Shown here piece after piece: positions 30,660 to 50,281 of a stretch of 64,000 bases of DNA. The notes beneath the pieces are model-generated. The model saw only the letters and a list, made by a program, of their open reading frames with translations. It searched no databases and had not been told where the DNA came from. Origin of the DNA: Lumbricus terrestris. Its lineage: Eukaryota > Annelida > Clitellata > Crassiclitellata > Lumbricidae. The stretch lies in assembly GCA_949752735.1 (NCBI GenBank), contig OX457041.1:26710205-26774204 (forward strand), written 5' to 3'. The translations under genes were made by a program, and so were the position numbers. Each line of letters opens with the position of its first letter. Position 1 is the first letter of the stretch.

Positions 30660-32971
30660 AAACCACTTTAGCCACTGAATAGCCGGGTGGTCTAATTTTC
30701 TAAAAATCCGATGCTATAAAATAAAAGTAAGTAATGAACCGCAACTTCGGAGATCCCAGCCAGGAGGAATAGAGACTACATGTTTGTAGCCTGCCACAAC
30801 TGCTGCCGCGACGGTAACATCGATCGCCCGCAACTCCCGACAAGTTCACCAATCCCAGAATCACCACAATGAGGACTAATCGACCAGGGTGGAAATTCCG
30901 ACTTCACCGGAGCCGGTGGTCAAGAACCATACGACGCGCTCAGGATTGCGAAACCTTGCCAGTAACCATGCCGCCTACAAACGTGGGACAGTCAAAGGCC
31001 CATTGCAGATGTGCCATATCAACACTGGAACGAAGTCAGCTTGGTACCACCTTCTACCGTCGATGGGTTAGAACAATCGCCTCTTCGTGGCTACTAATGG
31101 GACCAATATCCGTGTGACCGTGTCCTTTTGGAGGGAAACGTGCCCATTAGATTGTAGATAAGTATTGGATTTGAGACAGGTTATTGATTAGATTAGAAAC
31201 AGGGTTAGAGAAGTCAGAGACTGCATGGAGATACAAGCAATCAAGCGACTCAGATGCATTCGATTAAATTTTTGAAGGTGTCCAATCTATTGACAAAGAA
31301 GACAGCCCCACTAGTGTGCCCCATGCAGTCATAAAACATCAATAGCACAATGGCAACCAGGTTGGCAGCATCTAAATGCCGTGAGAAATTGCTGTCTGAA
31401 CATTCTATTGCTCAATTTACTCTTTGTCGCCAGAGATATCAAACCTCTTTCATCAAGTTTTCCCTTGGAAATAGACATGAAAGAATTTTGAATGCGTAGG
31501 TCCTCACAGGTAAAGTTAAGCACATATGGGCATTCGCCTACAGTATACGCCACTTTGTCTGCTCCGCATACAAAGAGGGTTATTGTAAGTCAAGCTATTC
31601 TAATTTTTAACAGCTTAGATTTAATTTAAGCATTTCCAGTCGTTGTTGGGCCTCTCTGATAGGGTAAGGAATCTAGCATCTTTCTGTAATGCCTGGTAAT
31701 AGAAGCCACTTTATATACAGCCAAACCAGTGCTTAAAGTGTGGAAAAATAAGTGCCTGGACGCCCCTTAGCTTTCCAAAAGAAGTGCCTGGACGCCCCTT
31801 ACCTATCCAAGCTGTACTTGCCAATAAGTGGCAGGACGACGTTCATATTTTAAAATAAGTGCATGGACGCCGTCCATGACCGACCAGCCACACTTTAAGT
31901 CCTGAGCCAAACCATTTCGTGTAGAAGTAAAACACGCATTAAACGGTAAATATTATTAACTTAAGCTACTCAAAGGTCTATTAGGCTGCCATTAAGCCTA
32001 CATGAATAATAGCGAACAATGTAAGTCATAATAATAATAGTCTCGAATTAACAATCGTTCCCGTAGCAACAAAACGACGTCGTCTTATTTAAGAAATTGT
32101 ACGAAACACAATCGTAAATCTGTTGTATTATAACGTCATCATCATGCATGTAACTGATGATGTAAGACTTCAGATGCAAAGAAGGGCAAATAATTATTAT
32201 TTACTTATAGGCTTGATATGTCTTCAAGACCTTCAGATTATAAGAAAAGTATTATTATGGTCCCGATGTAAAATTCTGTACCATTCCGAGCTTGTCATTT
32301 GACATATAGGACTGTTATGATTTTCTTCAGTGGCGCTGTTACCTGTACTCGGATACAACAGCTATCGCTGCCTTCCAAGACTAAAGTAGACACTCACTCA
32401 AAGAGGATCGCAATTATAAGCTTATCTCACAAATTCCTTAAAAGAATGTGTATTAACGATATGTCTTCTTGTTATAGGCTTTATCTTCTGGCTCAACGGC
32501 TGGTTCTAGAACTTCTAGACTGTAGGCCTATGTGACACATATCAATTTAGGTGACCGACACAAGTGTGTTTTAAGCAGCTGTAAGGCGTTTTTGGCATAA
32601 TATGTTACCTATGTGCATGGGATCCTGACTGATGGACGGAGAATTAGATAGGCTATCTTTTGAAATGAGATAAATAATTCTTGAAATTGAACAAAGGCAT
32701 CTTAGAGTAACGCTAAAGCACTCTTTCATTCTTGCAATGAAATTAGTAACTTGGACTATTTATAAAACTAAAATAAGAATTAAAAATGAAAATAAGAATT
32801 ACAAAATATTTGAGAATTAATTATAGGAATGAGAGGTTAAAAACAATGGTGAAATAAAATTAAAAGTTAAATTTAAGGACGCTGAACTGAATTAATACTG
32901 AATTAGGAATTATTTACAAGTCAGAGGTAGGCTATCACATGCGTAAATTGGTTGAAATCCGGGAACCACCT
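30660..32971. other. intergenic, no recognised gene
   Basis: Short open frames (for example 30869-31117) match nothing I know and lack splice or codon support. The phrase AAGTGCCTGGACGCCCCTTA is repeated at about 31751 and 31783, a small local duplication. Confidence 0.45.
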
Positions 32972-32979
32972 CCACTCCC

Positions 32980-33384
32980 GGAATTCCGAGGGTCCACTAT
33001 TCCGAAGGTTCACTATTCCGAATATCCGCTATATTTTGTTCGTAATTCTTGGTAGTTTGGTTAGGGTTGGGGTTAGGGTGGATTAGGGCCATGGTTAGGA
33101 TTGGGGAGGGTCAGGGTTTAAAGTAGATGGGAACGCGGAGGGTTATGGTTATGGCTATGGTTGGTGTGGGTTAGGGTTAGGTTTATGGTTATGGTTATGG
33201 TTGGGGTAGGTTATAGGTTTAGGGTTATGGTTATGGTTGGGGTGGGTTATAGGTTTAGGTTTATGGTTATTGTTGGGGTAAGTTAGGGTTAGGGTTATAG
33301 TTAGGTTTAGGGTTAGGTTTAGGGTCAGGGTTCGGAATAGTGGACCTTCGGAATAGTGGACCCTCGGAATAGTGGACCCAAACC
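32980..33384. mobile_element. inverted-repeat unit around a TTAGGG-like array
   Basis: The left arm (32985-33022) and right arm (33331-33379) carry inverted copies of TTCGGAATAGTGGACC, two on the left and three on the right. The 8-mer ccactccc is at 32972-32979 and 33385-33392 and could be a target duplication. The centre is GGTTAGGGTTATGG-rich. Confidence 0.55.
33061..33330 (+). repeat. degenerate telomere-like GGTTAGGGTTA array
   Basis: About 270 bp of GGTTAGG, GGTTATGG and GGTTTAGG words are phased loosely as hexamers and heptamers. The exact TTAGGG word occurs many times but never in a long pure run. Confidence 0.8.
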
Positions 33385-33392
33385 CCACTCCC

Positions 33393-34134
33393 TGCGTAGG
33401 CCTATAGTATACGTAATAATTAATGGAAACTGGACAGTCCCAAAATGCAAATAATCAGTAAGTCATATTTTATATTTTCAGTGGCGGATAGATTGAATAG
33501 CCTAGATGACTGGCAGCTCCAGTTTCGCGCCTCTATAGCAATCACACCCCGTCCAACTTCACGTCCAAACCTTGAAGGAAACGTGACCGCGAGCAGGCCT
33601 AGGCCTCTATGGGAGTCCATGCATCTACACCTGATTGGTTGATCCGGAAAAGATTCGGCTGGCTACATCCGAATAAATCACTCGAGCAAGTTCAAGTGAG
33701 ATACCGTTCGAGAACTCTCTCTCTCCAGATGTCTCTCATAATTTATCCCTCGAGTTGGTCTAGCTCGATCAGCTATAGCCTGCATGTACAGCGGTGAACC
33801 GATAAAAGCAGATCGGATATATGCTGGTCACACACGAATACCTTACGTATCGGTCAACACTAGACGCTAATAAAGTCTATAGATGTTAGGTTAGGTTTTA
33901 TATGCGATGATATCACACATACTATCGCATAAGCCTATAGATAATAACGATAAAAGTGTATTTTAGCCTATAATCTCTTTTCTTTTCATATTCTATTAGT
34001 TGCAGTGTTACGGTAATGTACGTTGCATTTGTGAAAAATTGCTTGCGTAGGTCTAAAGAAAACTTTGTATTGGATGAACATATTTCTGTACAGAAATAGG
34101 AATTGGACAAGGCTCAATGAAAACAATTGTCTGT
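33393..34134. other. intergenic, no recognised feature
   Basis: No convincing coding or repeat signal apart from scattered AGGCCT words. Confidence 0.45.
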
Positions 34135-35090
34135 GGCTAAAGAAGTTGGATTGATAAGCACGCTTACCAACAATTTAGTAGGCCGACGCCTAAACGCGTA
34201 GGCCTTATTTAGCGACGCAAATTAGTTAAGACATACCGTAGTCTAGGTCTACTTTTGTCATGTTTTCTTCACATATCCTACTTCTACATGCTTGAATCCC
34301 TCATCCAACTTTTACTTGTAACAAAAAATAATTGTCTGAACACTCATCTAGCTCCTATTATTTTGTGCTGTAGCCTAATGAATTAGCATCCGTAACTTGG
34401 TTTCGTGTATAAATAATAATGGTATCATCGCTCATCCGACTTCTACTTCAGTTAATCCGCTTTCATATTTTCATTTGTCATCCACCTTCAACTTATACTT
34501 GACTATTAAGCCTAATATTTTTTTTATCGAGGATTGCAAGTAGCCTTCGCATCCACAATAATAAACAGGCTATAAAAAAATTAATATCGGACCCGATATG
34601 TTCCACGCAATAATTAAAACTAAATATGCTAAAATGCATTTTTGCGTACAAAAACTTATATATATATAATTAACACATAGGTGCTAGACCTACATCTAGG
34701 CCTATTATTTTATAGGGTGTAGGCCTACATAATCTATCGCTGTAGCGAAACAAATTATTCGCCGTTGTATGGGATTTAGCGATTATTGTATAGCCTATAA
34801 ACTGAATTGACGAAAAATTCATTCTTGTTAAATAGAAGTCGTATTGACGACAATTATTTTTACTTCAACAGAAGTGGAATTTATGAAAACATTATTGTTG
34901 AAATTGGAGCTGGATTGATCAAATATAATTGTTATTTAAATAGAAGTTGGATTGATAAATATATATACATGTAGCTATTGTTGAAATAGAAGCTGGATTG
35001 ATTAAGTGAATTCCTGCCTAACGTAAAAGCCTGATTGATGAGAATGAATCACGCCAAAGTAGAAGCCGGATTGCTAAAAAATAATTATGC
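34135..35090. repeat. inverted arrays of AGAAGTTGGATTGAT
   Basis: Between 34285 and 34500 at least three units read in the inverted sense (CATCCGACTTCTACTT). Between 34830 and 35075 about six read forward (AATAGAAGTTGGATTGAT). Units are diverged and spaced about 35-60 bp, with AT-rich DNA between the two arrays. Confidence 0.55.
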
Positions 35091-35950
35091 TGTGCCAGTC
35101 CAAAAATGTAGTAGGTCAATAATTTTTTCCCGCTAAAACGACAAATTGCCGCTTTGCCCTATTAGCTTATACTACTATGTGGGGGCCAATATAGATCTAT
35201 TAGGCCTATAGGCCTGCTTCTTCATGTATGTATGCAGCATTCATATGTTGGATACAACACAGCCATAGGACTACCCTATAGCCAACATCTGCGCATTCCA
35301 TAAGTCTTCGCCAAGAAGTAAATGTACTCCATTCATATTTTAATTAGGCCTACCTGTCAAACTTCGAAACTGCTAAAGTGCACAAACTTCACATTCAGTT
35401 GCACACATTTCAATACATCATGCATTAGGCTATATTGCAATGTAGCCGCCTCATAGGCCCACCAGAGCGCACATATTATGCAAAACTCAGACATGCAAAT
35501 GTGTGCTAATAATTTTTGAGAGCTTCTAAATAGAATGAGAATTTTTCGCATAAAATTGCTTTTTCGATAATGACCGACGGACAAAGTTATTAATGGCGTC
35601 CTCGGAAAGCTTTGACTGTCAACAAAGACTACAGACATTCAAGAGCATATTATAATAATCACTTTCCCTATTACATCAGTCGACATCATTCGGTTGCCAT
35701 CTATACGGCGTTTACCCTATATCATACTCATAAGTGTATCAGTCCCTGTGTTTGTCCCTGTCTGACTGTTTGCCTGTTCCTGATGTTTGTATTTCTATGA
35801 TGCTACATTATGCATGTATAAATACAGAGGGAAATGTCGGATGATGTGTTTCGGAGAGTTTTATAGATTCAATATTTACTCGACCGATGGTCTAATCGAG
35901 ACCATGTTTTTCCATAGTAGGCTATCCGAGCCCGCTTTCACGTTCGCCCC
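35091..35950. other. intergenic, AGGCCT-rich
   Basis: Several AGGCCTA/TAGGCCT words (for example 35200-35215, 35346) and no coding support. Confidence 0.45.
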
Positions 35951-35951
35951 C

Positions 35952-35952
<1 letters not shown>

Positions 35953-36009
<57 letters not shown>

Positions 36010-36250
36010 CTCTCTCTCTCTCTCCCTCTCTCTCTCTCCCTCTCTGTTTCTGTTTCTGTTTCTCTGTTTCTGTCTCTCCGTCTCTCTGTCTGTCTCTCCG
36101 CCTCTCCGCCTCTCTGTCTCTGTCTGTCTCTCCGCCTCTCCGTCTCTCTGTCTCTGTCTGTCTCTTCGTCTCTGTCTCCGTCGGTCTATCTCTCCGTCTC
36201 TCTGCCTGTCTCTGTCTGTCTCTGTCTGTCTGTATCTGTCTCTTTCTGTC
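35953..36250 (+). repeat. (TC)n microsatellite passing into TCTGTCTC/CTCCGTCT words
   Basis: About 45 bp of pure TC repeats is followed by about 240 bp of degenerate CTGTCTCT and CCGTCTCT units. The serine/leucine ORF across it is an artefact. Confidence 0.93.
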
Positions 36251-36581
36251 CTTCTATCTATCCGTTCATCACTCTAATCATATCTTTTCACTGAGCATAT
36301 ACATGTAGGCCTATATGTTCGTCACTCTGTCGGCGTTGACAGTCTGTATGTCTGTTGCTTTGGTTCTGTCTCTGTGTCTTCCCGTCGGCGTCTGCTTGAC
36401 TGTCAGTGTGTTTGCCAGGATAGTTTTTTTGTATCTATATGACGCGCAAGATGTCGCGTTACGACCAAATTTAATAAACACGACAACGACAGCGATGATA
36501 ATAACGACAGCGATTAACGATGCTGATGGTGACGATGGGTATAAAAGTATAAAATTCACTGATGAAAACGAAGACGATATT

Positions 36582-37033
36582 AATATGTGACACAATCCAT
36601 GAAAAGGTACCAAGTCTTAGTAATGGAGTTAGAGCTACCACAACATAGGTTAATAATTACTGGACAGAATTTTAAAAAAATTGAAGTTAATATCTTCTCA
36701 TTTCCCAAAGATATCAGGATTCACACGACATATGAATTAATCGTTAAAAAATGTAAAATTATATTTGAAACCCAAAGAACACTAATCCATGAAAAGATAC
36801 CAAGTCTTAGTAATGGAGTTAGAGCTACCACAACATAGGTAAATTATTACTGGACAGAATAAAAAAAAAATGAAGTTAATATCTTCTCAATTCCCAAAGA
36901 TATCCGGATTCACACGATATATGAATTAATCGTTACGAAAAGTAAAAAATAGACCCCAACGTCCTTTTAGGCTGTTTTCTGACGAAACTGTGAACTAAGA
37001 CTTGGTACCTTTTCTTGGATTGTGTCACATATT
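36582..37033. mobile_element. element with 40-bp inverted ends and 188-bp duplication
   Basis: The phrase AATATGTGACACAATCCATG, then AAAAGGTACCAAGTCTTAGT (36582-36621), recurs inverted at 36994-37033 with one mismatch. A third direct copy of the CCATGAAAAG.TACCAAGTCT part begins at about 36787, from a tandem duplication of about 188 bp. No coding content. Confidence 0.65.
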
Positions 37034-38536
37034 ATCTCCTGTTTTTCAGCGTCGTCTCCGCTTTTTCTGTTGCTGCGTTTTATTCCCAAACAGTAGAATG
37101 AAGAGGCGATTGATATATTATCATCGTCTGCTCCTCTGCTCTGCTGGATGTTCTCTGCTGCCCTCCTTTTCATTGACCTTTCCCCATCTGCCCCACTCTG
37201 ACATACCCTACCCTTCCCTATAGGCTACCCTTCCGTGCCCTTTCCTCACGGCTCTGCTCTCCTTGCCTCGCGTATGTGTTACCTTTAGCTCGACTAGGCC
37301 GATCGTCAGACCTTAATTCTCTATATTCGCCAATAGCTATAAAATGTTGCTGATAGATGTTCATACGTATCCAGCAGAAGCAGCGCCTGCTTAGCTCTTC
37401 CTATGCCACATGTCATATATATATTCATACAACATATACGTATCATATATAAACCAGATACAGACCATACACATAAACTAAGCGCGTATACATGTACGCC
37501 TATACATATATGTACGGTTTGACGTATGTTTCACAGGTATATTGAGAACAGCCCAGCAGACGAAATGAGAGGCACAGAATCGAGAAGGCAAACACGAAGA
37601 CATACTCAGACGGACAGAGGCCTTTCTGGACGTCGACAGAGGGGCTGTGCGGTCTCAGTTCGAAGTACGCAGTTACAAGCGAAGTACTGTGTGGATGTGG
37701 TACGCTGGAGAAATGAAGGAATGCGTATAGGTATTCGCGGATTGAGGTCCTCTCAGCTGAGGTATATTTAGGACACGAGGTATACACTTGAAAGTTCGCT
37801 GGAATGAATTAAGTTGTCGAGTTCGGAACGTGTAACGTTTCAAATCAGCGAAGCCAATGGGAAGCTGGTTTCGAGGCAATTTGCGACTGCGTTAAATGGA
37901 TTGAGGCCCAAACGATGTATTTTGGATTGATGTGTTTTGTATTAATGTACTTGGATTGGCAATGAGACCGGAGCAATGCACTTAGAAGCGTGACTAACGT
38001 GCGTCTATTTAAGACGTTTGGATTGAAGTTTCTGGATGGAAGCATTTGGATCATGATAAATTGGAATTAATTAATTACTCGGAAAGATCTGAACCTCAGT
38101 TATTTTTACACCGATCTATCGTCTATTATTCCTACAAATTGATTGAATTATTTCTTGAATTGAAGGATTCGACGATTTTAGTACAAGACATTGAATTTGG
38201 GCAAACAAAACAATGCATAGAAAAAGCGACTGTTTGCGTTTGGATTTAGACAGCATTTGAATTGGCGTATACAGAGGGAGAGATTTTTAGGAAAACTCGT
38301 CGAATGACCAGACATAGCACACGCGAATCTTGAGGATTAAGTCTCCTATGAAATAGGAAACAAAACCTCAGCCTTTGACCGTACGGAGTGGCCTTGTCGA
38401 AACGGACTTTCAGTCTTAGAAATGCGATACTTTGAAAGTCCATCAAATTGGTCTGAAGAAGGAAATCACCGGTTATCCGTCTGATCATTGTTTTGTCTGG
38501 TGAACGTAGGCTATATAATTATATTTATAATTATAA
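37034..38536. other. region before the channel-like gene
   Basis: No coding exon could be supported. Words TTTGGATTGA recur between 37890 and 38060. 5' exons or UTR of the next gene could lie here but show no clear signal. Confidence 0.4.
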
Positions 38537-38593
38537 TTATATATACAACTCGCCATCCTGGAGTCGAACCTGAATCAATTTCGGCTGCTGACG

Positions 38594-45912
<7,319 letters not shown>

Positions 45913-45949
45913 GTATGCACACACTCTGATCTATACTTGCTTATTATTC

Positions 45950-46095
45950 CTAGTCCTCTTGAAGAGGCGCTATATAAATGCATGTAATGAATGATTGAAT
46001 ACCTCCCAGTTTATTTATTTATTCACTCATTCCGGACATTTGTTTAGCGCCTCTTCAAAAAGCCTACTTAGCGGAGCTCCAAAACACCTGCCAAC
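45950..46095. repeat. two opposed SINE-type 3' tails
   Basis: GAAGAGGCGCTATATAAATG (about 45959, forward) and TTTAGCGCCTCTTCAAAAAG (about 46044, inverted) are mirror copies of the GAGGCGCTATA tail also found at 3327 and in the SINE family. Confidence 0.5.
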
Positions 46096-46300
46096 CCACC
46101 TATACGGATAAACTGAAATGTCTAGAATACTCTAGATCTTTGGATTTAAAAACAGGCAGATTACTCTGAAGCAGTAAGCGTGTATCAGATTGTATCTTTC
46201 CCATTCCAAGTAGAGAGAATCAAGAAGGTTAGACGGTGCGTGAACTTTACAATTATTATGTAATGTAATGTTATGTAATTGCAAAAAAACTATTGCTATA

Positions 46301-46500
46301 NNNNNNNNNNNNNNNNNNNNNNNNNNNNNNNNNNNNNNNNNNNNNNNNNNNNNNNNNNNNNNNNNNNNNNNNNNNNNNNNNNNNNNNNNNNNNNNNNNNN
46401 NNNNNNNNNNNNNNNNNNNNNNNNNNNNNNNNNNNNNNNNNNNNNNNNNNNNNNNNNNNNNNNNNNNNNNNNNNNNNNNNNNNNNNNNNNNNNNNNNNNN
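46301..46500. other. assembly gap (200 N)
   Basis: Exactly 200 N lie next to an AT dinucleotide run. The true length is unknown. It may hide exons of the channel-like gene. Confidence 1.
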
Positions 46501-47035
46501 TATATATATATATATATATAACGCATATACATGATCCTTCTATATATTTATATATATACACTACACAATATACCTATGTATATAATTATATGTTTGCTTG
46601 GATATATACGGGCGCTGAGTGACTCATCCGCTTGAAATACAACCTTTTTGTCGCGAGACTCAGGAGTCTTAACCGTCATCGTCATCATCATTATCACCAC
46701 CATCATCACCATCATCATCCGGTCATCTCTTTTGAGATCACTTCCTGTTTGCCTTTCAGGTCGTTCGTCCCTTCTGAATAGGCGTGGGGGGGGAATTCTC
46801 TCGCGGGGCCGAGCGTTCTGCCCTCGGGGGACACGGGAGAGCTGTTGTCAACGTATATATGCGTATATATATATATACAGAATGGGTTTTTATTATAATA
46901 GAAATGTCTTATCATGCATTATAGCAACTCGTGAAGTGGAAAATTGCGCAATGCAACCTGCCGCTGTGATAACGAGAAAGACATATGCATTATGCATGCA
47001 TGCTGAATACATATATTTTTTATTGTGATATGTCC

Positions 47036-47067
<32 letters not shown>

Positions 47068-47480
47068 ATGCTGTGATGACGAGAAAGGCATGCACTCATG
47101 TCGAATATATATAATATATATTATATATATATTATGATATATTTATATATATATATATATAGGTTATCGGATCTCAGTAATATGAAATAAAATGTGTTTT
47201 TTAACACTTTATACCCATACATGCATCCCGCCTCTGTTACTGTTATTGCGATTTTTAACTCGCGCACATGTATGTATAGCATATATAGTCACGGTATTGC
47301 GATACAAAAGTTCATGCATGCATGTATGCATGGGGTTCGTCAGTCGCCATGCAAATTAAAAAGATATGTAGGCCTAGATGTGTATAAATATACAATTATA
47401 CATCTTATATATTTAAGTAAGTCTGCAGTGTGTTTGTTTGTTTGTGTGCTATAGCTATGCACGGCCACAGTTTTGAAGCA
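46501..47480. other. AT-dinucleotide-rich spacer
   Basis: Repeated (TA)n runs (46501-46520, 46853-46876, 47034-47060, 47104-47162), many GCATGC/TGCATG words and a CATCAT run at 46680-46720. No gene seen. Confidence 0.6.
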
Positions 47481-48235
47481 ATCGACCTCAATCCTTCGCA
47501 AAGGGGTCAGGGTCGACCCGACACTGGTCAGTGGGGGGGTCGGCGAATCTCTGCCACCATGGGGCCAGGGTGGGGGAGCAAAACCCCTCATTTTCCCTGG
47601 TGGCCGTTTCCCTCACAGGCTCATGACAGCACTTTTCTTTCTGTCCCATACGCATAAAAACAGCGGTTGACACCGTTTTAGAGGTGTTTAAGACCAGCGC
47701 TTTTGCCAGTCCGGATTTCACGGGTCGCGTACCGGTCGAGTTCGAGTGTGGTGGGGTGTGGGTGTGGTGAAGTCAGGGAGAAAGAGAGGGTAAGAGGGAG
47801 GGCGGACGGGAGCATGGGAGAAAGGGTGGAAGGGAGGGGGTGGTGGGAGAGATGGAGGGATGTAGGGAGGGAGGGTGGAAGGGTGAGAGGCAGGGTGGGA
47901 GAGAGGGATGGAAGGGGGAGGGAGGGTGGGTGGGTGAGAGGATGAGAGAGAGGGTGGGAGGGAGGATGGGAAAGAGGGTGGGAGGGAGGGGATGGTGTAG
48001 AGTGGTATGGAGGGGATGGTGGAGGGTGGAATGGAGGGAGGGAGGGTGGGAGGGAGGGAGGGTAGGAGGGTGGGAGGGAGGGTAGGAGGGTGGGAGCGAG
48101 GGAGGGTGGGAGGGATGGTGGAAGGGGAAGTGGAAGTGATTGAAGGAGGGTGGGAGGGATGGTGGGATGGAGGGAGGGATTGGCGGGAACGGCCCGAATC
48201 CTAAAATTCCCGGGCAACGCCGGGTACCCCAGCTA

Positions 48236-48240
<5 letters not shown>
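47480..48240 (-). mobile_element. dispersed element ending GGGTACCCGGCGTTGCCCGGG (copy 1, inverted)
   Basis: On the minus strand it starts CTAGCTGGGGTACCCGGCG at 48236, then AATTTTAGGATTCGGGCCGT. A purine/pyrimidine minisatellite (47775-48180) follows, then ACACCTCTAAAACGGTGTCA and a GGCGAATCTCTGCCACCATG module (47531-47560). The same order occurs in direct orientation at 55545-56110. The superfamily is not identified. Confidence 0.6.
47775..48180 (+). repeat. GGGAGGGAGGGTGGGA minisatellite
   Basis: About 400 bp of G-rich units of mixed 4-16 bp periodicity, with many GGG runs suited to G-quadruplex formation on the + strand. The proline-rich frames on the minus strand are artefacts. Confidence 0.93.

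Positions 48241-48280
<40 letters not shown>
48237..48280. repeat. (AT)n microsatellite
   Basis: About 22 TA repeats abut the terminus of the dispersed element, as another AT run does at its relative near 55540. Confidence 0.9.
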
Positions 48281-48282
<2 letters not shown>

Positions 48283-48868
48283 AGAATAGATTTTTAAAAT
48301 TGTCAAAGACTTTTGAACGTCTGTTCAAGCATGAATTCACGCCCCTGCATGACGTCGATAGCTGCAGTCGTTTCGAACAACCTCATATGATAATACAGGC
48401 TTCCTCATTTAAACTGATTTCGCCTTCACATTCATGCATGTTAAAAATTGGACAGGGCTGCGGTTCAGAATGCGTCAATATTTCTAGTCGCGTGACGTCA
48501 TTTATGGACGGTCCCCAACGTCACTAAAGCAGTCTTCGTGTTTCGTTCATATAGACTATACATGTGCAGAATATAGCACATTATTTTAGGTAGGTTTTTG
48601 AAAGTAAAACATTAAGAATGGCTCTCGTTTCGTTAATGACAAGGCAATATTATATTATAAAATCCTAAAATGTTGCAACCCCTTACATGTGTCTAAACCT
48701 CGCAAAACACTGTATAATAAGCTTAAGTTATTAATTTTGTGCTCATTGGTTGCAATGGTTGGATCTCTTCAGAGCATCGGTGAAAGACGATAATAATTTA
48801 TTTCCGTTATATAGATAGTGATTACAAGAACAATAATAATACTAATAATACTAATAATGCATGCGTGC
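48281..48868. other. spacer, no feature
   Basis: No coding or transposon signal recognised; AAT repeats at 48830-48855. Confidence 0.45.
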
Positions 48869-49272
48869 ATGCTCAGACGAGTGAATGAATGAATTGATGG
48901 ATGTGTTGACGAATGGATGAATGGGTATACAACTATACATGAATGAATTGATGGATGCATGGACGAATGGATGAGTGGATGGATGGATTAATGGATGAAT
49001 GGATGAATGAATGAATGGATGGATGGATGAGTGGATGTATGGATGAATGAATGAATGGATGAATGAATATATATATATATATGAAAGGATCGATGAATGA
49101 ATGGATGGATGAATGGATGAATGGGTAGATGAATGAATTGATGGATGCATGGATGAATGGATGAGCGGATGGATGGATGAATGGATAAATGATTATATAT
49201 GAATGGATGGATCCATTCATGAATGGATGAATGGGTAGATGAATGAATTGATGGATGCATGGATGAATGGAT
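48869..49272 (+). repeat. GGATGAAT/GGATGGAT tetranucleotide-based array
   Basis: About 400 bp of GGAT and GAAT units forms larger blocks, including a duplicated phrase GGGTAGATGAATGAATTGAT at 49121 and 49231. The Ile/His/Ser frames on the minus strand are artefacts. Confidence 0.93.
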
Positions 49273-49347
49273 GATTAATTAATTAATTAATTAATTAATT
49301 AATTAATTAATTAATTAATTAATTAATTAATTAATTAATTAATTAAT
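49273..49347. repeat. (TTAA)n microsatellite
   Basis: About 18 pure TTAA/TAAT units, a dense series of possible piggyBac target sites. Confidence 0.95.
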
Positions 49348-49531
49348 GGATGAATGATTTGGTGGGCGGACAACTGGTATAGATAGATCTGAATATATCT
49401 ATATATAGACGAACGGATGAACGAATGAATGGACAGACGGATGGGATGGACTAAAAGACAAAAGAATAGACGTGCGCAGAGTGATTGATGACGATGCGTA
49501 CATGGATGAGTATTCTGAATAGTGCAGTGTC

Positions 49532-49611
49532 CAGTCGGTCGGTCGGTTGGTCGGTCGGTCGGTCGGTCGGTCGGTTGGTCGGTCGGTCGGTCGGTCGTTC
49601 GGTCGGTCAGT
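49532..49611. repeat. (GGTC)n microsatellite
   Basis: About 19 CGGT units with a few GGTT variants. Confidence 0.95.
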
Positions 49612-50012
49612 CCTCGATCCAGGGCGGCGTGGAATGACGCACATGGTCAGTGAACCGCGACCTATCCGCCCTTCATGCAGCCACACCCACCGGTCCCTCT
49701 GCAGGGCCCCCACCCTCTGCAACGGCTCCACCAATTGAGTGATGACTAATACTTGCAAAAAAACTCGGAAACGCCCCACGATCAGACTACCCTGGATTTC
49801 TCCCAGGCCAAACCAACTCCTTCTCTTCCTCCTCTTCTTCCTCTTCTTCCACGTATCGTCTGCTTGCAATGCAATTAATGGCTGCAAAAAGCGGTCTTTC
49901 TATATAATGTATAGCCAGTGTAGCGGAATATATATACTCAGATATTGCATGCGACCTATTGAATGCAATGCATGGCACTGTTAAGTCTCAGCAACTTTCT
50001 CAACTGCATGTG

Positions 50013-50281
50013 CAGGGTGGGCCAAAACAAAAGACCCCTAGGTGTTTTGCCAATATCTTGGCCAGAAGTAAGAATTTCGAAATGAAATTTTACAGGCTTA
50101 AAGACCATTCATATTTATACATGATGGCCAGATTTTATCAAAATATTTCAAACAGAGCAAAAGTTATATGACTTCTAGTGAGGCCACCCACCGTTTTTTG
50201 ACAATTCAAGAACGTAACGCAACAAAAAGTATCAAAAACACGATTTTATTAAGTCATATATCAAATAAGTCGCACCTTGTA
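50013..50281. mobile_element. short mariner derivative, family 1
   Basis: The left terminus CAGGGTGGGCCAAAACAAAA then GACCCCTAGG matches the element at 44765; the right end GCACCTTG then TA is a decayed terminus. About 270 bp, non-coding. Confidence 0.65.

Noticed and set aside
30869..31117. 82-codon + strand frame with basic composition
   Set aside because: No recognised motif, overlapping alternative frames of similar length, no splice evidence; possibly a decayed retroelement, but this could not be supported.
33061..33330. True chromosome end
   Set aside because: The TTAGGG-like array is short, degenerate and internal, with ordinary sequence on both sides.
35787..36308. 173-codon Ser/Leu/Val frame
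   Set aside because: TC-type microsatellite; no coding support.
37500..37787. Open frames on both strands (81 and 95 codons)
   Set aside because: Overlapping frames on opposite strands with no known motif or splice support.
46268..46622. Frames made mostly of X
   Set aside because: They run through the 200-N gap.
47678..48306. Proline-rich frames of 177-179 codons
   Set aside because: Translation of the G-rich minisatellite inside a dispersed element.
48850..49260. Ile-His-Pro-Ser repeat frames on the minus strand
   Set aside because: Translations of GGAT/GAAT repeats.
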